This document shows, piece by piece, positions 31,543 through 38,976 of a DNA stretch of 39,053 nucleotides. Under the pieces are notes generated by a model, which saw nothing but the letters and a program-made list of their open reading frames with translations, was not told the DNA's origin and did no database searches. The stretch lies in IMG/VR virus record IMGVR_UViG_3300041955_000266, positions 1-39,053 of that record. The stretch is one strand, 5' to 3'. The position numbers were made by a program, and so were the translations under genes. Each line of letters opens with the position of its first letter. Within the stretch, counting starts at the first letter, position 1. Source of the stretch: a virus.

Positions 31543-32938
31543 ACGGGATGCCCTGATTCTCAGCCTATCGGCCGAGAAGGCGCTCGCGTTGCGGTATGAT
31601 TGGCCGTCCTGGGCCCGCCCGAACCAGCTGCCGCCTCCCGGCTCATGGTCTTACTGGATGGTGAAGGCCGGCCGCGGCTTCGGCAAGACGCGCACCGGAT
31701 CTGAGACGCTCAGGCAGCGAATCAAGGATGGGGTGAAGCAGGCCAACATCATCGTCCGCACGGTCGGTGACATCGAGAAGGTCCTGGTGCGCAGCTCAGG
31801 CGGGATCCTCAAGGTCTGCCCACCCGACGAGCGCCCTACCTGGGTGGCCAATAAGCGCCTCTTCCAGTGGCCCGGCGGCGCGACCAGCTTCGTATTCACG
31901 GCCGAGGAACCCGATTCCCTGCGCGGGCCTGAGTGTGAATTTCTTTGGTGCGATGAGTTAGCCGCGTGGAGGTATAGCCAAGACACTTGGGACAACGCAA
32001 TGATGGGCCTACGCCTCGGCGCGAACCCCCAGGCGATCATCACCACCACGCCGCGGCCGACGAAGCTGGTGCGTGAGCTCATAGCCAATCCCTTTACGGT
32101 GCTGACCGCCGGCACGACCTACGAGAATCGCGCGAACCTGGCGGCGACCTTCTACAGCCAGATCATTCGCAAATATGAGGGCACGCGGCTCGGCCGGCAG
32201 GAGCTGCTCGCTGAGGTCCTCGATGACAATCCAGGCGCCCTGTTCAAGCAAACCGACATTGACGGGGCCAGGGTGCAGAAGCTGCCACTCTTGGTTCGGA
32301 TCGTCGTGGCCATGGACCCGGCGGTGACATCGAGCGAGGAATCGGACGAGTGGGGCATCATTGCCGCGGGGCAGGACGGCCGGGATCCAGCCCATTTCTA
32401 CATTCTGGCCGACGAGAGCGCGATCTATACGCCCGACGAGGCTGCGAAGCAGGCTGTGCGGCTTTATCACCGCCTGGCGGCCGATCGGCTGGTGGGTGAG
32501 GCTAACAACGGCGGCGATATGATCGAGGCCCTGGTCCGCCACCAGGACGCGAACGTGTCCTACAAGAAGGTGACGGCCAGCCGGGGCAAGCAAGTGCGGG
32601 CTGAACCCGTCTCGGCGCTCTATGAGCAAGGCCGGGTCCACCACCACGGCATCTTTGCTCAGCTCGAGGACCAGGCGACCAGCTGGAACCCGAAAACCGA
32701 CAAAGACTCGCCGGATAGGATGGATGCCATGGTCTGGGCAATCACCGAGCTCGCCGAGGGATCGAGCGGCTGGGCTGGGTTCGTGAAGGAAGAGGGCGAG
32801 AAAGCCGCCGCTGGCCAGGGGCAGCCGGCGCCGCGCGTCAACCTCGAGGGCGGCAATCGTGACAAGTGCGAGTGCGGATCCGTCATTTGGAAGGACGAGA
32901 AGTGCTGGAAATGCGGCCGGCCGCGACCACAGATTTAG
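31487..32938 (+). CDS. terL: Large terminase subunit with C-terminal zinc ribbon
   Basis: The 483-residue motor protein shows Walker A AGRGFGKT (61-68), Walker B FLWCDE (153-158), a TTTPRP coupling motif (187-192), and an RNase H-like nuclease with VAMDP (Asp277), EANNGG (Glu338) and SPDRMDAMVWA (Asp410, Asp413). It packages DNA into the prohead and cuts it. After the nuclease, residues 461-476 contain C-x-C and C-x2-C (Cys461, Cys463, Cys473, Cys476), a small zinc ribbon not part of a standard large terminase. The start ATG 31487 lies inside the DUF5681 gene. Confidence 0.95.
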   Translation: MSLSPPSIVERISELPKAERDALILSLSAEKALALRYDWPSWARPNQLPPPGSWSYWMVKAGRGFGKTRTGSETLRQRIKDGVKQANIIVRTVGDIEKVLVRSSGGILKVCPPDERPTWVANKRLFQWPGGATSFVFTAEEPDSLRGPECEFLWCDELAAWRYSQDTWDNAMMGLRLGANPQAIITTTPRPTKLVRELIANPFTVLTAGTTYENRANLAATFYSQIIRKYEGTRLGRQELLAEVLDDNPGALFKQTDIDGARVQKLPLLVRIVVAMDPAVTSSEESDEWGIIAAGQDGRDPAHFYILADESAIYTPDEAAKQAVRLYHRLAADRLVGEANNGGDMIEALVRHQDANVSYKKVTASRGKQVRAEPVSALYEQGRVHHHGIFAQLEDQATSWNPKTDKDSPDRMDAMVWAITELAEGSSGWAGFVKEEGEKAAAGQGQPAPRVNLEGGNRDKCECGSVIWKDEKCWKCGRPRPQI

Positions 32939-32990
32939 CTTGCGCACCGGCCCGAGGCGGTGTATTGTGTGGAAAAGCAAGGAGAGCGCC

Positions 32991-33146
32991 ATGAAGCACT
33001 GGATTGTGGTTTTCACCGGGAGAAGCTACGAATTGAAGCAGTCCCTGATCAGGGAGCCGGGGACGATCTGGAGCGGCCTGGCGTCAGATCCGCAAGCGGC
33101 CCTCGAAGCTGCAGCTGAGAAGTTGGGCGAACCCTGCCGGTTGTAA
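32991..33146 (+). CDS. 51-residue protein downstream of terminase
   Basis: ATG 32991 has AAGGAGAG at good spacing. The product begins with a strand (KHWIVVFTGRSYELKQSL) and ends in an Ala-rich helix (DPQAALEAAAEKLGEP). It may be a small beta-alpha adaptor. A TTGCGC-17-TATTGT arrangement in the 52-base gap before it is a weak promoter candidate. Function unknown. Confidence 0.65.
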   Translation: MKHWIVVFTGRSYELKQSLIREPGTIWSGLASDPQAALEAAAEKLGEPCRL

Positions 33147-33167
33147 CGACCATAAAAGGCGCGAGTC

Positions 33168-33398
33168 ATGACCGCGATCACGGTAAGCGAGGATCTTCCG
33201 AACTGTCCGCAGTGCGGCGCGCCGGCGGTCAAAGACGACGAGCGCGGCCGTCATTGCAACAGCTGCGGCCTGAGCTGGCAGCTCAGGACGGAGGCTGACG
33301 AGTTGGACCTTGAGGCCGACAAGCTGGTGCGCAGCCGCGGATGGAACGAGGAACAAGGCCGCGCCCGTGATCTGGGGAGGGTTCCACACCGATGGTAA
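33168..33398 (+). CDS. Zinc-ribbon protein
   Basis: The 76-residue protein has CPQCG (Cys13/Cys16) and CNSCG (Cys30/Cys33), a four-Cys zinc ribbon of the kind found in RNA polymerase- or transcript-associated proteins, then a charged C-terminal helix. The start has an AAAGG site. It belongs to the group of small CxxC genes between terminase and portal. Confidence 0.7.
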   Translation: MTAITVSEDLPNCPQCGAPAVKDDERGRHCNSCGLSWQLRTEADELDLEADKLVRSRGWNEEQGRARDLGRVPHRW

Positions 33399-33544
33399 TT
33401 TTCGCTGTGATTTTCGCCTTTCTCGCTGGCCTCGTGGCCGGCCACCGTCTCGGCGCCTGGGCCACAGCGTCGCGCATTGAGGAGGTCCTATCTCCAAATG
33501 ATCGCAGGGTTTTGAATTCACGTATCAAGGCGCGTTTCGGGTGA
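33391..33544 (+). pseudogene. Probable small TM gene broken by a one-base frameshift
   Basis: ATG 33391 (overlapping the previous stop, GGGAGGG upstream) starts a hydrophobic peptide MVIFAVIFAF. After a run of four T (33418-33421) the frame diverts to an Arg-rich tail and stops at 33480. Reading one base over at that run gives FLAGLVAGHRLGAWATA and a charged helix ending in TGA 33542-33544, which overlaps the next GTG in the usual GTGA way. Either a sequencing error, a real mutation, or programmed slippage. Confidence 0.4.
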
Positions 33545-33738
33545 AGCACTATTGCTCGGGCTGCGGGCGGCCGGCAACCTTCATCACCAGCAAAAACCGA
33601 AGCCGGCGCGCCAGGCGCGACCATGATCTTTGCTTTCGATGTTTCAGAAAACTAGCCGCTCAGGTGCGGCAGGAGGAACAAAATGTACAGGCGGAAAGCA
33701 CGTCCGGGCCACTTCGAGCCCATGAATCGCCAGCGTGA
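33541..33738 (+). CDS. Four-Cys zinc-finger-like protein
   Basis: The 65-residue product has CSGCG (Cys5/Cys8) and CFRC (Cys31/Cys34) separated by an Arg-rich loop, a likely zinc finger. GTG 33541 overlaps the end of the frame described just before. The last 56 bases overlap the next gene, which has its own strong ribosome-binding site, so the tail may be less constrained. Confidence 0.55.
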   Translation: MKHYCSGCGRPATFITSKNRSRRARRDHDLCFRCFRKLAAQVRQEEQNVQAESTSGPLRAHESPA

Positions 33739-33892
33739 GCGCGCTGGCCTTGCCCTGCGCCGGCGAATGATCGAGGCGGCAATGGATGGGCGCCGGTCCG
33801 GATTCGTGGTCCAGATCCGCGACTCCGCGGTCCTCTCAGATCTGGCGATCTGCACCGTCGGGCTGCGCCAGGCGCATCCCAGGGCGCGCTGA
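33683..33892 (+). CDS. Small basic protein
   Basis: The 69-residue product is Arg-rich (MNRQRERAGLALRRRM) with a strand-helix second half (SGFVVQIRDSAVLSDLAICTVG). AGGAGGAACAAA precedes ATG 33683, a strong signal that decides this frame over others. It overlaps the previous gene by 56 bases and the next by one (TGATG). Nucleic-acid binding is possible from charge. Confidence 0.6.
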   Translation: MYRRKARPGHFEPMNRQRERAGLALRRRMIEAAMDGRRSGFVVQIRDSAVLSDLAICTVGLRQAHPRAR

Positions 33893-34092
33893 TGCAGAAG
33901 CCGGGTGAACTGAAGAAGCCGGTCCGGGCCGGCGAGCTCAAGAAGGATCTCAAGGAGCTCTGCAGCTGTCCCGGCCTTTGCCTGGTCCATGGCGTGCCGA
34001 AGTTCAGGAGGCCGGCGAAGCCCGAGGCGCCGGGCGATGTCAAACCTGGGCAGGCCGAGGACTATTGGCGCAGCCAGGGGCGTGGGCTATGA
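33892..34092 (+). CDS. Small Lys/Pro-rich protein with Cys cluster
   Basis: The 66-residue product has repeated GELKK units at the start (residues about 5-20) and a CSCPGLC segment with a following His. The start overlaps the previous stop (TGATG) and the stop overlaps the next ATG (ATGA). Unknown function; it fits the local group of small Cys-containing genes. Confidence 0.55.
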   Translation: MQKPGELKKPVRAGELKKDLKELCSCPGLCLVHGVPKFRRPAKPEAPGDVKPGQAEDYWRSQGRGL

Positions 34093-34292
34093 CGGATCTC
34101 TATTCGCCCAACTCGCAGACGCTATGCACAGCCTGCCGGCGCCGGGTGCAGTGGAACGGCAAGCGCTGGATCCATCTGACGATCTACGCCAAGGGAATGC
34201 ACGACGCGCGGCCGGACCTGGACCTGGTCGAGGACTCGAGCGATCCCTGGGCCGCCGAGAAACTAGCTCTGATGGAAACGGAGGCCGGCTGA
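34089..34292 (+). CDS. Small CxxC protein
   Basis: The 67-residue product has CTAC (Cys13/Cys16) followed by RRRVQWNGKRWIHL and an acidic C-terminal half. Start and stop both overlap their neighbours (ATGA; TGATG), showing translational coupling. Perhaps half of a zinc site completed by dimerisation. Unknown function. Confidence 0.6.
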   Translation: MTDLYSPNSQTLCTACRRRVQWNGKRWIHLTIYAKGMHDARPDLDLVEDSSDPWAAEKLALMETEAG

Positions 34293-34537
34293 TGCTCGCT
34301 CGGCTCGTTCTCTGGCTGATTCGGCTCTTCCCGATCCTGAGCTATGACTATCGGCACCGCCGCATCCGCCGGCGCCAGATTTGCCCGGCGTGTGGAAACA
34401 AGGTTAAGGTGGAGATCCGGGTCGACCAGGCCACCGGCCAGGTGATTTGCCAGTGCCCGATCGATCTGGCCTGCTGGGCTTATAATCCAGTTTTGAAGCC
34501 TGAGATCTGGGCTACACTACCCAAAGTGGAGGAGTGA
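34292..34537 (+). CDS. Membrane-linked zinc-ribbon protein
   Basis: The 81-residue product begins with a hydrophobic helix (LARLVLWLIRLFPIL) followed by an Arg-rich segment, then CPAC (Cys31/Cys34) and CQC (Cys53/Cys55) plus Cys61. It may anchor a zinc-ribbon domain to the membrane. Its frame ends two bases before the next GTG. Confidence 0.6.
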   Translation: MLARLVLWLIRLFPILSYDYRHRRIRRRQICPACGNKVKVEIRVDQATGQVICQCPIDLACWAYNPVLKPEIWATLPKVEE

Positions 34538-34538
34538 C

Positions 34539-35099
34539 GTGCCGGAAGATCATGTCCTCATAAGGATCGAGCGCCTGCTCGAGAAGATCCTTATCGAAAC
34601 CCGGGCCATCCAGCGCGAAGTCGTTCCTCGGCACTATTCCCTGCAGCTCACCTTGTATTCAGGAGACGTTATGTCCTCACCGATCACCAGCATCGCCCTC
34701 GGCGGCAGCGCGCAGCTCGTTGCCCAGCTTCTGGAAAATGGCGCGGTCTATGTGCCGCCAGCAGGAGCCCCACCCTACACCTTCGCGCCACAGGTCAGTT
34801 CGACCGACCCGAACGTCACCAGCGCGCCGGCCACGGCCGACGTTACCGGCGGCGCCGTCCCCTTGTCCCAGCAGTTCCTTCTCACCGACTCTGCCAGCGA
34901 CACCGTTGGCGCCGTCGATGCGGTCACCGTCACGGCCGTCGCTCCGGACGGGAGCACGATCGAGGAGACGATCAACATCGGGATCGGGCCGGCGGTGCCC
35001 GTGAACACGTTCAGCCTTTCGCTGGCGCTCTACCCAGCGCCGGCGGCCGCGGCTGCAGCTGCAGCGGCAAAGGCAAAGCCAGGCGTGGCAGGAAGCTAA
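34539..35099 (+). CDS. Ig-like phage protein (possible head decoration)
   Basis: The 186-residue product has a helical N-terminus (about 1-30, IRIERLLEKILIETRAIQREV) and then a beta-rich Ig-like domain (SIALGGSAQLVAQL, AVTVTAVAPDGSTIEETINIGIG), ending in an Ala-rich tail. GTG 34539 has GGAGGAGTGAC upstream. ATG 34671 with CAGGAGACGTT would give a shorter product of the Ig-like part only, so two forms are possible. Lying between terminase and portal, it may decorate the head. Confidence 0.6.
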   Translation: MPEDHVLIRIERLLEKILIETRAIQREVVPRHYSLQLTLYSGDVMSSPITSIALGGSAQLVAQLLENGAVYVPPAGAPPYTFAPQVSSTDPNVTSAPATADVTGGAVPLSQQFLLTDSASDTVGAVDAVTVTAVAPDGSTIEETINIGIGPAVPVNTFSLSLALYPAPAAAAAAAAAKAKPGVAGS

Positions 35100-35173
35100 A
35101 CGGCTGGCTGCCTGGTAATAGCTCGCGTGGGCAAGATGGGCGTTAGCGATCCCAACGTCGATGCCCATTGTCG

Positions 35174-35204
35174 GCCGGCCGGATCGGGACCCCAGCCGGC
35201 CGGC
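35174..35204 (+). terminator. 9-bp GC hairpin before the portal operon
   Basis: GCCGGCCGG and CCGGCCGGC pair perfectly around a 13-base loop in the 133-base gap 35100-35232. No T-run follows. It could end the small-gene transcript or separate it from the portal operon. Confidence 0.5.
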
Positions 35205-35232
35205 TGCCCGCGCGATTGGTCAAGGAGGATCC

Positions 35233-35418
35233 ATGAATATCAGCTACGAAGACGGCTCGCATAAGATCGGGCCGTACACTCCAGAAGAGCTGGCCCAAGA
35301 AGCAGCACGGCCAGACTTCGTGTCGGCCAAGATCTACCAGCCAGGCAAGGAGGTGACCATCGCCGGCACAAAGTACCGGGTCGGCAAGGGCGGAAACCTC
35401 ATCCGGATCGATGAATAG
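35233..35418 (+). CDS. 61-residue protein before the portal gene
   Basis: AAGGAGGATCC precedes ATG 35233, a strong ribosome-binding site. The product (SYEDGSHKIGPYTPEELAQEA, then KYRVGKGGNLIRIDE) reads as a small alpha/beta domain. The frame extends upstream to GTG/ATG codons without such a site. Unknown function, probably head-related by position. Confidence 0.6.
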   Translation: MNISYEDGSHKIGPYTPEELAQEAARPDFVSAKIYQPGKEVTIAGTKYRVGKGGNLIRIDE

Positions 35419-35453
35419 GTCATTGCGTTAGGATCGGAGGGAAGCGAGGAATC

Positions 35454-37748
35454 ATGGGCACGAGCCTTGTAAAAGCTGTTTCTGATGCTTTTTCTCCGAT
35501 CTTCCGTCCGGCGGGCAACCTGATCGAGGGCGTTCAGCCGGGATCCTGGGCCAGCCCGCAGAATCCGATCCGGCCGACGCTGCAGCTGGGCGTCGGGATC
35601 CGGCAGTGGGACTTCACGCCTGGGATCAACCTGCAGTTCACGCCGCGCGGCGATGTGCCGATTAAATTCGCGCAGCTGTGGAACGTTTCGAATAGCTTTG
35701 ACCTTTGCCGGCTGGCGATCGAGACGCGCAAGGACCAGCTGGTCGGGCGTTCCTGGGTGGTACGGATCAAACCCCTGCCTGGCGAGACCAAGGCGGCCCA
35801 GGCCAAGCGCCAGTCGACGAGCAAGAATGTGGCGCTGGTAACGAACTTTCTCAAGCGCCCGGACGGCGTGCACACCTTCGATATCTGGTTCCGAATGTGG
35901 CTCGAGCAGCTCCTGGTGTTCGATGCGCCCTGCTTCTACCCTGTAATGTCCATGACGGGCGAGTGCCTGAGCTGGCGGCTGATCTCTGGCGCCACGATCA
36001 CGCCGCTGGTGGACAATTACGGCTTCGTGCCACAGCCGCCCGAGCCGGCCTATCAGCAGATTATTCTCGGGATCCCGACCTCGAACCTGGCCGCCCAGGG
36101 CGCTCAGCAGCCCAAAAAGTACACCGTCGATCAGCTGATCTATTCGCCGCGGAATCCGCGGGTCGACTCGCGCTGGGGCTTTTCTCCGGTGGAGCAGGTG
36201 ATTACGACCCTGTCGATCGGCGCCAACTTCCAGCAGTCGACCCGGCTGGCCTATACGTCGGGCAACGTGCCCGAGGGCCTGCTGCCCATGCCGGAATCCT
36301 GGACCGCTCAGCAGATCAAAGACTTCCAGAAGTGGTTTGATTCGATGCTCGCCGGGAACCTGGCCATGAAGCGGCGCATGATCATGGTGCCCGATGCGAA
36401 GCACCCACCGCAGTTCTCGAAGGAATCCCTGATCGTGAACCCGGTGGTTTATGAGTTTCTGGTCCGGACGGTCTGCTACGCCTTCTCGCTGTCGCCCCAG
36501 AACCTGCTGAAGCAGGTAAACCGTGGGACGGCCAAGGAATCGAGCGATATCGCGCAGATCGAGGGCGAGGAGCCCTGGGCCAGGCATGCCGAGATCGTGA
36601 TCAACAGCGCCATCGAGACCACGCTCAAGATCACCGATGTCGAGTTCGCGTTCCAGGACGAGCGGGAAATGGACCCGGTGAAGCAGTCCCAGGTCGACAA
36701 GGCATACGTCGACAACGGCACCTATACCCGAAACGAGATCCGGGAGGCCCGCGGCGACGATCCCCGGCCCGAGAAGGCGGCGAATGAGCTCTCAGTGACC
36801 ACGCCCAGCGGTGTGGTGCCGATCGATGCCGAGCCCGCAGAGCCGGCCGCCGGCGACAATGATCAGGATCCGAACCCTGGCCGCTCGACGCCCGTCAAAA
36901 TTCGCAAGGCCGCCAGCCTCAAAGTGCGCGCCGGCGATCTGACGCCCCGCAGCCGGCAGGCCCGCAATGATCTGGCCAGGCATCTCAAGAAGTTCCTGGC
37001 TGACCAGCGGGATCGGGTTTCGAAGAAGGCCACCCAGGAATTCTCAGCCCTGAAGGCGTTTGTTTCACGTGGAACGTTGTTTAAGGACCAGGAGGACACC
37101 GACCGGCGGGTCGCGGAGATGATCCTGCTGCTGGGCTGGGACTATCCGAGCCTCTACCAGGTCGCGCAGCCCTATCTTGAGATCGCGGCCGAGGAGGGCG
37201 TTCAGGCTGGCGCCTACCAGGCCGCGGCGAACCTGGCCGCCCCGCTGGGCAGCACACTGACGGACGCCATGCCGAAGGCGAAGGCCGCGGCCAGCGATCG
37301 GGCAGCCGAAATGGTCGGCCTGCAGCTCGAGGAGGACGGCACGCTGACCGAGGCGACGGCGCCGGCCTGGGCGATTTCGACCACCGCCAAGGATGCTGTG
37401 CTCGAGACCATTAAGCAGGCGATCGCCGAGAATTGGACGCCAGCGCAGCTCGAATCCGTCCTTCGGGCCAACGTGGTCTGGACGCCTGAGCATGGCGAAC
37501 TCATCGCCGACAATGAAATCGACCGGCAACAGGCCTCGGGCCACCTTACAGCCTGGATGAGCTCAGGCAAGGTGCTCGAGTATCAGTGGACCGTCATGGA
37601 CCTCGGGTGCTGCGCCCTGTGCCGCAGCTTTAACATGCTGGGCCCGGTGCCGGCCGGCTATATGTTCGCGCCGATGATCTACGCGCCTGGCGCCCACCCG
37701 TTCTGCCGGTGCTGGCTGACGGTCACCAAGGTTGAGGGACAGAAATGA
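35454..37748 (+). CDS. Portal protein fused to a MuF-type minor head protein
   Basis: The 764-residue protein combines two usually separate proteins. Residues about 45-440 are a portal (LQFTPRGDVPIKFAQLWNVSNSFDLCRLAI, a PRNPRVDSRWGFSP segment, and helices with YEFLVRTVCYAFSLSPQNLL). After a Pro/Ala/Asp-rich linker (about 450-490) comes a helical region. It ends in a Mu-F-like domain: W712 to V757 with MDLGCCALCRSFN (Cys719, Cys720, Cys723) and HPFCRC (His748, Cys751, Cys753). The portal forms the DNA gateway, and MuF domains act in the head and are ejected in some phages. The neighbouring terminase and small genes support this. Its stop overlaps the next ATG. Confidence 0.9.
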   Translation: MGTSLVKAVSDAFSPIFRPAGNLIEGVQPGSWASPQNPIRPTLQLGVGIRQWDFTPGINLQFTPRGDVPIKFAQLWNVSNSFDLCRLAIETRKDQLVGRSWVVRIKPLPGETKAAQAKRQSTSKNVALVTNFLKRPDGVHTFDIWFRMWLEQLLVFDAPCFYPVMSMTGECLSWRLISGATITPLVDNYGFVPQPPEPAYQQIILGIPTSNLAAQGAQQPKKYTVDQLIYSPRNPRVDSRWGFSPVEQVITTLSIGANFQQSTRLAYTSGNVPEGLLPMPESWTAQQIKDFQKWFDSMLAGNLAMKRRMIMVPDAKHPPQFSKESLIVNPVVYEFLVRTVCYAFSLSPQNLLKQVNRGTAKESSDIAQIEGEEPWARHAEIVINSAIETTLKITDVEFAFQDEREMDPVKQSQVDKAYVDNGTYTRNEIREARGDDPRPEKAANELSVTTPSGVVPIDAEPAEPAAGDNDQDPNPGRSTPVKIRKAASLKVRAGDLTPRSRQARNDLARHLKKFLADQRDRVSKKATQEFSALKAFVSRGTLFKDQEDTDRRVAEMILLLGWDYPSLYQVAQPYLEIAAEEGVQAGAYQAAANLAAPLGSTLTDAMPKAKAAASDRAAEMVGLQLEEDGTLTEATAPAWAISTTAKDAVLETIKQAIAENWTPAQLESVLRANVVWTPEHGELIADNEIDRQQASGHLTAWMSSGKVLEYQWTVMDLGCCALCRSFNMLGPVPAGYMFAPMIYAPGAHPFCRCWLTVTKVEGQK

Positions 37749-37957
37749 TTCTTAACACGCTCGAAGAAACCAATCTTTGGAAGACAGCTTATCGAGAAAG
37801 CATGCGGCTCATACCTAGCGCCGCAGATCGTGCCTACAGCAAAGAAGAGGTTAATGCCTGGCAGGCCTTTTTTGAAGGCTGCGCAGACGGGGCCGTCTTG
37901 GCGCTTCGAGAACGAGTAAAACCAGCCGTGCCCGCAGATCCAGGGAGAAGCAGATGA
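37745..37957 (+). CDS. Small helical protein after the portal
   Basis: The 70-residue product starts in an ATGA overlap with the portal stop and ends the same way. It is mainly helical (NTLEETNLWKTAYRESMRLI and EVNAWQAFFEGCADGAVLAL). Likely head-related by position; no family recognised. Confidence 0.65.
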   Translation: MILNTLEETNLWKTAYRESMRLIPSAADRAYSKEEVNAWQAFFEGCADGAVLALRERVKPAVPADPGRSR

Positions 37958-38193
37958 CACTCTGGGTCGTCGGGCAGTATATTTCCGGTGAGTACCCGGA
38001 CATCGTTTGGCACTTTGCTGGGATCTTTGATTCGCGCGAGCAGGCGCTCGCCTGGTGCAGGGACAGAACCTATTTCATCTCCCAGGTTCCATTGAACGTA
38101 GGTGCGCCTCACGAGATCGAGGCCTTTCCTGGCTTCTGGTATCCGCTCGCTGGGGAAGCGCCGCCCGAACTCACAGCCGGAGTAAATCGATGA
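37954..38193 (+). CDS. Small alpha/beta protein, unknown function
   Basis: The 79-residue product opens with a strand (TLWVVGQYISGEYPDIVWHF), then a helix (SREQALAWCRDRTY). The pattern is typical of small phage proteins with no assigned role. ATGA overlaps on both sides show coupling. Confidence 0.65.
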   Translation: MTLWVVGQYISGEYPDIVWHFAGIFDSREQALAWCRDRTYFISQVPLNVGAPHEIEAFPGFWYPLAGEAPPELTAGVNR

Positions 38194-38381
38194 ATCCAAC
38201 GTTAAGGTTAGACGTGAGCATCTACCAGCGTCCGGTCGCTGTCCCGGATCCAGCCGGGCAGTTTGTTTCGCGGGCCGATTACGAGGCCCTTGCGGTAGAA
38301 CTCGCCACCGCCCAGGGTGACCGGGCGCGTTTCGCGGCAAAGGACGAGAAGATCCGGGAGGCGGCGGATGCAGACGCCTGA
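38190..38381 (+). CDS. Small protein with helical C-terminus
   Basis: The 63-residue product has a short start (LRLDVSIYQRPVAVPDPAG) and a helical end (DYEALAVELATAQGDRARFAAKDEKI). Start overlaps the previous stop (ATGA). Unknown function. Confidence 0.6.
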   Translation: MNPTLRLDVSIYQRPVAVPDPAGQFVSRADYEALAVELATAQGDRARFAAKDEKIREAADADA

Positions 38382-38643
38382 GCACATGGTGGTCAGTCTC
38401 GCGACCAAAGAGATCGAGGACTTCTTGAACAAAAAGGCCACTGAATGGGATCCCTTGATAGCTTCGCCCTATCAGATCGGCTCAGGCTACGGATCCCGCA
38501 TCGAGGTTCTGCTCATTCTGCGCAAGCGTCCGGCCGCCGAAGGCAACGGCAACGGCGCCCAGCACCGCCGCCCGATGATGCCCGTGATCCCGGCCAAAAA
38601 TAAAGCTCTTGACAAGCGGCGCGATTCCGCGAGCGAACGCTAA
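38368..38643 (+). CDS. Small protein, unknown function
   Basis: The 91-residue product has a helix (SLATKEIEDFLNKKATEW) followed by a strand (RIEVLLILRKRP) and a basic tail. GGGAGGCGG lies just before ATG 38368, inside the end of the previous gene; ATG 38386 is a possible alternative start. It abuts the next gene with no gap. Confidence 0.6.
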   Translation: MQTPEHMVVSLATKEIEDFLNKKATEWDPLIASPYQIGSGYGSRIEVLLILRKRPAAEGNGNGAQHRRPMMPVIPAKNKALDKRRDSASER

Positions 38644-38976
38644 ATGGAAGAAAACACAAAAGAACAACGTGGGCTCGTTTTCAACGAGGACGGGACGATC
38701 GATCCCGCTCAGCTCGCCGGGATGCCCCAGGAGTTCATCGATCGCGTCCAGTCGCCAGAGTTCATCGCCAACGCGAAGCGCCAGATCCAGGAGCGGCGAG
38801 TTGCCGACTATTCTCTCGGCCTCTACCGGAAAAAAGTGGCCAAGATCGAGGCCGCGGCGCGCGTCGAGCATGCCCAGCGCCGCCCGAACGGCGTCTCAGG
38901 GCGCCAGCGCAAACGCCTGCGGCGAATGGCGCGCAAACTGGCGCGTGCTACGCTATTGAGCGAGGGCCAAGGCTGA
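38644..38976 (+). CDS. Helical charged protein, unknown function
   Basis: The 110-residue product begins with acidic residues and continues with long charged helices, ending Arg-rich (GRQRKRLRRMARKLARA). It directly follows the previous stop and its own stop overlaps the next ATG (TGATG). A nucleic-acid or head-assembly role is possible. Confidence 0.6.
   Translation: MEENTKEQRGLVFNEDGTIDPAQLAGMPQEFIDRVQSPEFIANAKRQIQERRVADYSLGLYRKKVAKIEAAARVEHAQRRPNGVSGRQRKRLRRMARKLARATLLSEGQG

Noticed and set aside
35334-36587. 417-codon minus-strand frame opposite the portal gene
   Set aside because: Low-complexity, Arg/His-rich composition with no motif; the portal frame is unmistakable.
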